Part shown: in pieces, positions 56,836-64,000 of the stretch
How positions within the stretch are numbered: position 1 is the first letter of the stretch
Layout: each line of letters opens with the position of its first letter
NCBI GenBank assembly: GCA_016841945.1
Contig: JAENYC010000001.1
Span: 282,284-346,283 of the forward strand
Source of the DNA: Haloplasma contractile
GTDB taxonomy: Bacteria; Bacillota_I; Bacilli_A; Haloplasmatales; Haloplasmataceae
Length of the DNA stretch: 64,000 nucleotides
Reading direction: 5' to 3'
Notes under the pieces: generated by a model
The model's database searches: none
Told to the model about the DNA's origin: nothing
What the model saw: only the letters and a program-made list of their open reading frames with translations
Program-made: the position numbers and the translations under genes

Positions 56836-57717
56836 ATGTCATTTGATTTACTTTTTTTTAAAAATAAAGATGAAAATATTGTTTTAGATGATGTTGTATC
56901 TTATTTTGAAAACCAAAACAATTTTAAAGTTCTACCTCTAGATGATAACTATTATCGATTTATCTATCGCAATAAAGAAACACGGGTTGTATTCGTGATG
57001 ACATATAATGAAACCAATGAATTAATTTCAGACCAATCTTTTGATGAACATATAGAATATTGTTATATGTATTTTACTATTAATCTCATGAGACCATCAT
57101 TTTTCGCATATGAAGCAATGAATATTGTTGAGGCTTTTATCAATACATTTCATCTATATATTTATGATATTCAAAGTCTTACAGAGGATAAAAATACTGT
57201 TAAATCCTACACAAGGGATGAGCTCATACAATCCTATATTCAAAATAATAATCTAATCTGTCAAGAATATAAAAAATCCTTTCCACTATTGTCAATTGAA
57301 AAAGAAAAAACGGATTATTTTTATTCCTATGTAATTAATAAAGAACAACTAGCAACAGATGAGATGATTTTACCTGATATATTTTTTATAAAAAATATCA
57401 ATGACGAATCATTACATAGTGTTTTTTCTTTTGATGATATTGAAAGAACACTTATACCAAAATGTGATTTTGTATTAGTATTAAAACAAGAAAAAGGCTT
57501 TCTCGGTATTAAAAAGAAAAGAACAAGTTTAATCCCTTATCAAACTTTTATCAATCAATTTAAACATATGTTAGAACCCCTAAATGATTTAGACCTTTAT
57601 GTCTTAAATCCTGTAGATGAAACAAAGGCTAGAGAATGTTATGAAAATTTACCACAGATTGACCATGATAAGTTTGATATGATTAACGTTGATGAAATAG
57701 TTGATGTAGATTTATAA
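56836..57717 (+). CDS. Unknown 293-residue cytosolic protein
   Basis: 293 aa, start ATG 56836 with AAAGGAGAAATAAA. No signal or membrane segment. Acidic, with MSFDLLFFKNKDENIVLDDVVSYFE at the N terminus, a middle rich in Asn/Tyr, and FLGIKKKRTSLIPYQTFINQFKHML near residue 235. The pattern resembles uncharacterised immunity-like or DUF-type proteins, but I cannot name a family. Convergent with jetC, sharing the terminator region, and not obviously related to JetD. Confidence 0.6.
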   Translation: MSFDLLFFKNKDENIVLDDVVSYFENQNNFKVLPLDDNYYRFIYRNKETRVVFVMTYNETNELISDQSFDEHIEYCYMYFTINLMRPSFFAYEAMNIVEAFINTFHLYIYDIQSLTEDKNTVKSYTRDELIQSYIQNNNLICQEYKKSFPLLSIEKEKTDYFYSYVINKEQLATDEMILPDIFFIKNINDESLHSVFSFDDIERTLIPKCDFVLVLKQEKGFLGIKKKRTSLIPYQTFINQFKHMLEPLNDLDLYVLNPVDETKARECYENLPQIDHDKFDMINVDEIVDVDL

Positions 57718-57723
57718 AATTAT

Positions 57724-57754
57724 AACGCTCTTAAATTTGATTTAAGAGCGTTTT
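57724..57754. terminator. Terminator between the unknown gene and jetC
   Basis: A 12-bp stem (AACGCTCTTAAA/TTTAAGAGCGTT) with loop TTTGA and TT/AA edges. It can close both the plus-strand unknown gene and the minus-strand jet operon. No jetD reading frame lies between jetC and this hairpin. Confidence 0.82.
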
Positions 57755-57758
57755 CTAA

Positions 57759-60700
57759 TTAGTTATCTTTTAGATATGAGAAAGACTCTATAAATGATTT
57801 ATCATCATCCTTCATCACAACCAATGTGGTGTTAACATGTGGAAGAATGGTTTCAATTCGTTGAGGCGGTACAGCAATCATAAGTTGAATATTGAGTTGT
57901 TTATAAAATTCCATCATTGCTTGAATTCTTGATTCATCCATATTGTTGAATGCCTCATCAAACATCACAAAACAAGCTGGTGAAGTTCGAACTTTCTTAT
58001 CCGCAATAAGTTGTTCAAAACTAGCTGCAATCACAACATAAAATGGTGTTTGAGTTTCCCCACCACTTTTTTCTCGATTTACCTTAGAAAAGTAAGTCAT
58101 TTCTCCATTTTTATGATGAATTTTTATATCGTAACTCATATAATTACGATAATCACAAAATTTAGATAAGGCGAGTTCTGCTTCATGATCATTTCTATCA
58201 ATCACCAATTTATCAAATAATTCTTTTAAAACTAATTTATTTTGATCACTAATGGTTTCTGAAAATAATGCTTGTTCATAATCTTCTTCACTCATAATTA
58301 AATGATAATATCGTTCATATTCATGATTAGGATTAGCTTTATATATAAACTCGTACTCATCTCCTCCAAACTTCTTACCTTTTAATGCCTCATTCAAATG
58401 ATTTAATTCTTCATGGGCATTCATCATATTTTCTCTTAATTTATATATAAATTGCTCCTTAAACGCTATTTCACAATTGATACGTGCCTCTGTTGCTTGA
58501 TTTTGATATTTAAATAGTTCATAATTTTTGATTTTGTTTAGTTCATTTAGGTAATTATCCACTCCATCAACAGTAGGACTGTATCCAACATGATATTTTA
58601 AATTATATTGATTCATGCGTGTCATTAAGTTCATCCGAGTATTCTTTATTTTTTCTTCTATATCTTTTATTTTATCTTGACAAACATTAATAATCTTACT
58701 GTGTTTACCTAAATACTCTTGATTTAAATCTTCATAATATTTTGTTATTTCGGAATCAAAAACCTTTTTACACTTCGCTTTTTCTTCCTGTATCTCATTT
58801 AATAGATGGCTTTTATTTTCTAAATCACTCGATAATTTCCCCTCTTTAAGAAAGCAATTTTTCTTTTCTTCTTCTAGTTTTTTGTGATTTTCTTTTTTTA
58901 ACTTTAATGCATATTGTAAATGGCTTAATTCTTGTGAACTTGTTATTTTTTTGTATTTTTGTTTTTCAATAGCTAATTCTTCTTCTATTCTTTTTAGAGA
59001 TTTTATCGCATGAATATTTTCTTTAAGATAATTCAGCTGCGAAGCTTTTAATCGTTCCAAATAGAATTCTTTCAAAGATATGTTTTTTAGACATTGTTCT
59101 TTCTTCTCCTTTAAAGATAACAACATTTTTTTATTAGATATAAGTTGTAAACGAACAGCTTCTATCCCTATATATGGTTTTTTATAAATGTCTTCATGGA
59201 TTTGTCTTGCACAATGATTTTTATATACCATACATGATTTTGTAATTGCTGTTTTACATTTTTTTAAATCTTCTAATTTTTCACAACAAATAACACGATT
59301 AAGTAACATATTAATATAAAACTTTGCATGATAATGTTGTGTTTTAATCTTAGATGCCAATGAATTTTCATTTGTTTCCTGATAAGTTGATAAAGTTTGT
59401 GTATTAACAAGTCCAACACCATATAATCGTTCTGCCTTTTTATATTTTTCATAAATATTTAAAGCTAAATCAAAATAAATGGGTTCTACAAATAAATCAA
59501 AACGCTGAGTATTTAAATATCCTTCTAAAGCTTGTCTCCACGTTTCATCTTTTACTTCTATGAGTTCACATAATGCGTAGACTTTACAATTTTTATTGGT
59601 AATACGCATAATTTCTTTTTCAATCAATGACTTTAGTTTTTCTACTTGAGGATTAAATTTCACTTGATTTTTTTCTAAATAATAGAGTTCTTCTTTTGTC
59701 TTATTCATTTGTTCATCAAGGGTATGTTTTTCCTTTTTAATTTCATTTATTTCAATTAACAGTTCTCCTTTTAATTTTTCATACAAGTCTATCAGTTCTT
59801 GAATCTGTTTCTTAACTTCTAATTCATGGTTTAAATCATACTTTACTAGTAAACGCTCATCTATTTTAATATTTTGATAAACATAATTGGCTAAATTATT
59901 CTCATGTTTTTGAATCTCTTTTAAATCACGTACATGTTCAATTAATCTCACTTTTTCTTTTTCTTTATCTATTATCTTCTTTTCTAAGTCTTGATAATAT
60001 GAATAGATTTCATTACGGTTGAGTGCTCTATTTAAATGTTCTATCTCCTCATCTAATGCACTTAGTTGAGTTTCTAAACTCAACTCCAACTCCTTCGTTT
60101 TTTTTATTGCCATTCTAATACTACCTATTTCATTAATCATTCTTTTCTCTTTTTCAACTACATCTCTAAAATGAGTATATTTAATGACTTGAGAGATCAA
60201 ATTTTGTTTTTCTATGTCATCTTTATAATAATCATAATCCTTTGAAATAGTTGATAATAATGATTGTTTTTCCATTAATGTCTCAACTAAATTTTCAAAT
60301 TCACGATAACTTCTTACATTTTGCCTTAAATCATCAATGGATACATTTTTTTCATTTAATAAAAAATCAAATACAAACTTATTTAACTCCTCTATTGGTC
60401 GAAAAGCGAGGGCTTTAGGGATTAACTCAATATATTTATCATCTTTAATACCTAAAATATTTAAAAATAATTGCCTTGTTTTTTCTTTAGTGTCTGTAAA
60501 AACCACTTCAATATCTTCATTCATTAGATACTTCTTGTATAACGCATATCCCCTTATAATATTATTGTCTATAAAGAGTTGATCGCTAATCTCACAATTT
60601 TTTAATACATAAAAATGTTCATTTATCCTATTAGAACGATTGATTTCAATTACAACCCCGATTACTAATGACTTAAGTGTTAACTCATCTTGAAATTGCA

Positions 60701-60977
60701 GGGCAATATGAGAGGTCACATCTTGGTTACGTAAATAGGTCTTATTTTCTATTCCTAATTTACATCTAATATACCCTTCTAAATCTCTTTTTGCGCGTTG
60801 ATTCGCAGCGTTATTAAACTTAGCTTTTCCACCTGTCAAAATATATTGAATCGCATCGAGAAAAGTAGATTTACCGGCTCCATTTTCACCCGATAATAAA
60901 GCATTATGATTAATCTCTACCGTTTGATTTGAAAAAAGATGCCAATTAATGAGTTTTATCCGAATTAATTTCTTCAT
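57759..60977 (-). CDS. jetC: JetC: SMC-like ATPase of a Wadjet/MksB-type complex
   Basis: 1072 aa from ATG 60977 (GGAAGGG upstream; the longer frame has no site). N-terminal KKLIRIKLINWHLFSNQTVEINH and Walker A GENGAGKST (30-38), extensive heptad-type coiled coils (about 270-450 and 640-900) around a hinge region, signature KSGGETQTPFYVVIAASF and Walker B FVMFDEAFNNMDESR near the C terminus. This is the SMC-type ATPase that in Wadjet/MksB/EptC systems extrudes DNA loops and senses plasmid-like circles. It overlaps jetB by 32 nt. The nuclease gene jetD, expected downstream, is absent. Confidence 0.92.
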   Translation of the reverse strand: MKKLIRIKLINWHLFSNQTVEINHNALLSGENGAGKSTFLDAIQYILTGGKAKFNNAANQRAKRDLEGYIRCKLGIENKTYLRNQDVTSHIALQFQDELTLKSLVIGVVIEINRSNRINEHFYVLKNCEISDQLFIDNNIIRGYALYKKYLMNEDIEVVFTDTKEKTRQLFLNILGIKDDKYIELIPKALAFRPIEELNKFVFDFLLNEKNVSIDDLRQNVRSYREFENLVETLMEKQSLLSTISKDYDYYKDDIEKQNLISQVIKYTHFRDVVEKEKRMINEIGSIRMAIKKTKELELSLETQLSALDEEIEHLNRALNRNEIYSYYQDLEKKIIDKEKEKVRLIEHVRDLKEIQKHENNLANYVYQNIKIDERLLVKYDLNHELEVKKQIQELIDLYEKLKGELLIEINEIKKEKHTLDEQMNKTKEELYYLEKNQVKFNPQVEKLKSLIEKEIMRITNKNCKVYALCELIEVKDETWRQALEGYLNTQRFDLFVEPIYFDLALNIYEKYKKAERLYGVGLVNTQTLSTYQETNENSLASKIKTQHYHAKFYINMLLNRVICCEKLEDLKKCKTAITKSCMVYKNHCARQIHEDIYKKPYIGIEAVRLQLISNKKMLLSLKEKKEQCLKNISLKEFYLERLKASQLNYLKENIHAIKSLKRIEEELAIEKQKYKKITSSQELSHLQYALKLKKENHKKLEEEKKNCFLKEGKLSSDLENKSHLLNEIQEEKAKCKKVFDSEITKYYEDLNQEYLGKHSKIINVCQDKIKDIEEKIKNTRMNLMTRMNQYNLKYHVGYSPTVDGVDNYLNELNKIKNYELFKYQNQATEARINCEIAFKEQFIYKLRENMMNAHEELNHLNEALKGKKFGGDEYEFIYKANPNHEYERYYHLIMSEEDYEQALFSETISDQNKLVLKELFDKLVIDRNDHEAELALSKFCDYRNYMSYDIKIHHKNGEMTYFSKVNREKSGGETQTPFYVVIAASFEQLIADKKVRTSPACFVMFDEAFNNMDESRIQAMMEFYKQLNIQLMIAVPPQRIETILPHVNTTLVVMKDDDKSFIESFSYLKDN

Positions 60978-61590
60978 GATGATACCCTTCCTTTTTATAA
61001 GTCGATAATTTATCATATACTTGATTAATATCATCTATATGTACCGCGTATAAAATCGTTGGATAAATTAAGATTCTACTCTGGTCACAATTATAATTTG
61101 AATCTAGTACTTCAATTAAATTGAAACGACGAAATTTTGATAAGATGTATTTTAATTCGGTCTTACTAATCCGTCTGTCTTGAAGGCCTGTTTGTAGAAA
61201 TTTATCATGAATTTCTTCTAATTGTATAATGACGTTATTACTTAATGAGACTTCTCGCATCTTATCATCATATAGTAGTCTTATGATCAATAAAAAAATG
61301 CTTTCATTTAAACGCAAAGATAAACGATTGCTACCTTGCCTATGAAATAAAGCAATGACACGATGATTGGCGTTAAATAATAATTCACAATCCATGAGCA
61401 AAAAATAAGTTCTAAATAAATCATAATGACTTGAAATAAAATAATAATCGTTCACATCGCTTTCTTTTTGATTGGTTAAATAATTAACAAATAGAACCTT
61501 ATTCACAATACGTGAAAAATTAACTTTGTCTTTTTCATGTAACTCGATATATTGTTGATAAAAAAGTAAAGCTTGTCCATTTTCAATCAT
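60946..61590 (-). CDS. jetB: JetB: MksE/DUF4194-like accessory subunit
   Basis: 214 aa. A winged-helix kleisin-partner subunit: FRTYFLLMDCELLFNANHRVIALF, LSLRLNESIFLLIIRLLYDDK and the DUF4194 block RISKTELKYILSKFRRFNLIEV...RILIYPTILYAV. It overlaps jetA by 8 nt and jetC by 32 nt, a tight three-gene operon. Confidence 0.88.
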   Translation of the reverse strand: MIENGQALLFYQQYIELHEKDKVNFSRIVNKVLFVNYLTNQKESDVNDYYFISSHYDLFRTYFLLMDCELLFNANHRVIALFHRQGSNRLSLRLNESIFLLIIRLLYDDKMREVSLSNNVIIQLEEIHDKFLQTGLQDRRISKTELKYILSKFRRFNLIEVLDSNYNCDQSRILIYPTILYAVHIDDINQVYDKLSTYKKEGYHHEEINSDKTH

Positions 61591-62926
61591 GATTCTTTCC
61601 CCTTATTTCAAAATCATAAAATAAAAAACCGTATTGATTAAAAACTTTATTTAATCTTTTAATTTCATAATCAACATGATTAGTCGAATAAAGATATATT
61701 AATATTAACTTTGTATAATCCTCTAATGAGTCAAGAGGTAAAGACGACGCTGTTATCTTTTCTCGATTTTTTAAAAATTTCATCACATAAGCATTTATAC
61801 TCTTTGGGCTAAATACACTTGATTCAAGATATTTCTCAAATCTCAGTTGTTTTTCTTCAGAAGTTAGATTAACTTCACACTCGATGGTCTGTAAAGTTAC
61901 TTCAGTTTGTCTAGTTGGCATGGTATATAATGAATTCTTTTCCAAGTATTTCTGTGGAAATAATCTAAATAATGAAGGATGAATTTTTTTATGATTTACC
62001 ATATCCCGAAGTATTTTAATGATTTTCCCTTCTAAATCTTGAGTATTATTGACAATAAACAAAATTTTAGAGATGGATGTTTGAATATATTTGGCATTTT
62101 TCTTATCAATTTCATTCATAATTAATTCAAAATTCTCAAAACTCGAAATAATATAATCAATTTGTTTAAATATATAGGTTTTTGCATCTTCTTGATGAGA
62201 AAATCTTTTTTTATCTATTAAATCTAAACACGCTTTGTTAATCATCTCTTGGTTTATACTAATTTCATTTAAACGACTGATAATAAAAGGACGATATTTA
62301 CTGATATTATCAGAGGTTTTTAACCGGTGATAGTGATTATCTATGATATTTTTTTTATAATCAATGAATAGATTATCCACGATACTTTGTAAATCATGAA
62401 CTGTATTTTTATTCAATAATCCTTGAATATATCTCTTTATATTAGCATTTAGTGATTTTAGTTTATTCATAATTATCGTGGTATTATGATAGATTTGGTC
62501 TAGCAAATCAGTCAATGATTCAATCTCCATATTTTTAAGTGCTAAATATATTAAATAAATATAACTTAAATATTCTAATTCATCATGTTGTTTTAAATCA
62601 TAAAGGGTCTTTAATATAGGAATAGCATAATCAGTAAAATTAATAAAGACTTCATAATTTTGATCATCTTCTTCAAAAACCCAACCACATTGTTTGAATC
62701 TTCGTAGGACACCAACTGCTTTCTCCCTTGGTTTATCATCTTCTTTATCATAAAAATAATCCGTTAATAATTCTATAATGGATTCCTTTTTTCCTCCAAA
62801 AGAAAAACCTTTCCCTAAATAGATAAACATTAAAAATAAACAATCAGAATAGACGGTTTGATAAGAACAGGATAATACACTAAAAAATTGTTCAGGAAGT
62901 ATGTTAAATATTTTTTGTTGATTCAT
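61583..62926 (-). CDS. jetA: JetA: MksF/kleisin-like subunit (DUF5716-like)
   Basis: 447 aa. FGGKKESIIELLTDYFYDKEDD, VLRRFKQCGWVFEEDDQNYEVFINFTDYAIPILKTLYDL and a long helical body, then SSLPLDSLEDYTKLILIYLYST at the end, resemble the JetA-family (Wadjet type with DUF5716-like JetA) kleisin-like proteins. It precedes jetB. Start ATG 62926 after AAAGAGTGGTTGT. Confidence 0.82.
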   Translation of the reverse strand: MNQQKIFNILPEQFFSVLSCSYQTVYSDCLFLMFIYLGKGFSFGGKKESIIELLTDYFYDKEDDKPREKAVGVLRRFKQCGWVFEEDDQNYEVFINFTDYAIPILKTLYDLKQHDELEYLSYIYLIYLALKNMEIESLTDLLDQIYHNTTIIMNKLKSLNANIKRYIQGLLNKNTVHDLQSIVDNLFIDYKKNIIDNHYHRLKTSDNISKYRPFIISRLNEISINQEMINKACLDLIDKKRFSHQEDAKTYIFKQIDYIISSFENFELIMNEIDKKNAKYIQTSISKILFIVNNTQDLEGKIIKILRDMVNHKKIHPSLFRLFPQKYLEKNSLYTMPTRQTEVTLQTIECEVNLTSEEKQLRFEKYLESSVFSPKSINAYVMKFLKNREKITASSLPLDSLEDYTKLILIYLYSTNHVDYEIKRLNKVFNQYGFLFYDFEIRGKNHD

Positions 62927-63201
62927 ACAACCACTCTTTCAATAAATACTAATCTTATAAATATATATTCAATTTTCACTTAATATATCATCAATTTTAA
63001 TTTTTTTTCACCTACAAAATATCACATATCTTTTAATTAAAAAAATCAACTAAAAATTAATAGTTGATTTTTCTAACCAAGTAAAAACTTAGACGTAAAT
63101 ATCATACAATATACTATACTAAATAAGATATCAATTATAATTAAAAATAGATAGTTAATTTTTTGTTGTATACGGAATAAAAACTTAAGGAGGAGATAAT
63201 T
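62927..63201. other. Divergent regulatory region jetA / lipoprotein
   Basis: 275 nt, very AT-rich, with no credible gene. It holds a hairpin (stem AAAATCAACT/AGTTGATTTT, 63042-63071, loop of 10 nt). On the minus strand the hairpin is followed by T7, so it sits about 115 nt upstream of jetA like a leader attenuator or a leftover terminator. Promoters for jetA and the lipoprotein must lie here but cannot be placed with confidence. Confidence 0.5.
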
Positions 63202-63990
63202 TTGAAAAGAAGATTCTTTTTGTTTCTTTTATGTTTAATGTTTATCATGCTAAGCAGTTGCAACAAAAGCTCCACCACTACAACAAATACTGAAACTCTA
63301 CATCCGCTATATAATGAAAGCCACCTCACCCTGAATTTTAATTACACTCATATTGATGCTATATATGAAATCGATAATCAAACATTAGTTCATTATCAAA
63401 ATGGTAGTCATGATTATCTAGCACTAATCAATCAGAGTAACGAAATACTCTGGACCAAAGGTCCATACAATTTTGGAAGTATTATTAATATTTTAAATGG
63501 AATAATTACTGATTCAAGTGCTGGAACGATAGACATAATGAAGTTCGATTTAAGTGGTGATACAGTATGGCAATTTGAAAACTATACTAAAGTTAATGAC
63601 ATATCACAACCTATTAGTTGCTTTAAAAATCAAGAGAGCCATATGGTTTGTCTGAATAATTATGGAGATTTAATATATGATAAAAGCACATTAAAAAATA
63701 TTGAGTATTTGACAAATGATAATTCCTCTTATTTTGCTTATAATTATACAGATGAAGAGGAACACCTCAGTTTTAAATTGATAAATGAATTAGGTCAAGA
63801 ACTCATTAATTTAGAACAACATGTTTATCATGTTAAAATAACCGATAACTTCATCTATCTATTTTGTAATCATAGGATTTTTAAATATTCATTAGAAGGT
63901 GAACTTGTATTTGAGATCAATAATGATGTAAATCACGAGTATAATTATAGAATTGAACTTTTTTCTGAAACTGGTGATATCTTTTATTAG
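63202..63990 (+). CDS. Beta-propeller-like lipoprotein
   Basis: 262 aa. Lipoprotein signal MKRRFFLFLLCLMFIMLSSC (Cys20), then repeated beta-strand units like TLVHYQNGSHDYLALINQSNEILWTKG, TIDIMKFDLSGDTVWQFENYT and FIYLFCNHRIFKYSLEGELVFEIN, typical of PQQ/WD-like propellers. Start TTG 63202, 8 nt after AGGAGG. It ends in TAG at 63988; the same frame stays open for the remaining bases of the window, so a premature stop cannot be excluded. Confidence 0.65.
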   Translation: MKRRFFLFLLCLMFIMLSSCNKSSTTTTNTETLHPLYNESHLTLNFNYTHIDAIYEIDNQTLVHYQNGSHDYLALINQSNEILWTKGPYNFGSIINILNGIITDSSAGTIDIMKFDLSGDTVWQFENYTKVNDISQPISCFKNQESHMVCLNNYGDLIYDKSTLKNIEYLTNDNSSYFAYNYTDEEEHLSFKLINELGQELINLEQHVYHVKITDNFIYLFCNHRIFKYSLEGELVFEINNDVNHEYNYRIELFSETGDIFY

Positions 63991-64000
63991 GGTTCATTTT

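Noticed and set aside
56836-57717. Unknown gene as a missing JetD
   Set aside because: It is on the other strand, far shorter than expected for the Toprim-type protein, and shows no acidic Toprim-type motif.
63141-63329. Minus-strand frame across the lipoprotein start
   Set aside because: It overlaps the lipoprotein signal sequence in antisense and lacks a Shine-Dalgarno site.

Overview
The window comes from a strongly AT-rich, low-GC endospore-forming member of the Bacillota. It carries five gene families associated with sporulation (SpoVB, SafA, SpoIVFA/SpoIVFB, YunB, YlbJ), FeoAB with a classic Fur box, and a SufCDSUB operon. Shine-Dalgarno sites are strong, and GTG and TTG starts are common. 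TGA is used as a stop (for example at the ends of ylbJ and coaD), so the Mollicutes UGA=Trp code does not apply. Gene content and AT bias would fit a lineage near Turicibacter, Haloplasma or the Erysipelotrichia, but this is inference and the species cannot be named from the sequence alone. Most genes lie on the minus strand.

Layout. 1-5.6 kb: a secreted propeller/InlB-B-repeat protein cut by the window edge, and a large dual-kinase hybrid sensor with an overlapping SARP-type response regulator. 5.7-8.1 kb: a P-loop kinase, a YCII protein and a decayed AAA/DUF4143 ATPase gene. 8.1-21.2 kb: a block in the Bacillus subtilis order (dtd-rel-apt-recJ ... spoVB-DUF421-TIGR04086-yajC-tgt-queA-ruvB-ruvA), with secDF absent. 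21.3-27.2 kb: a DUF3137 protein, a formate/nitrite transporter, SafA, a lipoprotein, an esterase-like exported protein and an aldo/keto reductase. 27.3-31.2 kb: obg, rpmA, prp, rplU (with leader and promoter), spoIVFB and spoIVFA, without spo0B. 31.3-37.0 kb: a small membrane protein, glpX, and a two-component system with an ABC exporter. 37.0-42.6 kb: an amidohydrolase, a doubly broken membrane-protein gene, yutD-yunB-yunC, a CBS protein, 5-formyl-THF cyclo-ligase and an MFS transporter. 42.7-47.9 kb: sufCDSUB. 48.1-53.7 kb: feoAB with a 30-residue Cys-Cys membrane peptide, ylbJ, coaD, rsmD and a cytosolic propeller protein. 53.7-57.7 kb: a DJ-1/PfpI protein, an aldehyde dehydrogenase, two divergent membrane-anchored thioredoxins and an unknown protein. 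57.8-62.9 kb: a Wadjet-like jetA-jetB-jetC operon. 63.2-64.0 kb: a propeller-like lipoprotein.

The most interesting locus is the JetABC operon. It encodes an SMC-type ATPase with its two accessory subunits (the plasmid-restricting Wadjet/MksBEF/EptABC architecture), but no JetD/MksG nuclease is seen on either side. It may be an incomplete defence system, a system whose nuclease is encoded elsewhere, or a condensin-only version. Other notable points are a beta-propeller spliced into a Listeria-Bacteroides repeat, a 1015-residue protein with two different histidine kinase modules, a terminator-like hairpin that buries a Shine-Dalgarno site, and two pseudogenes at different stages of decay.
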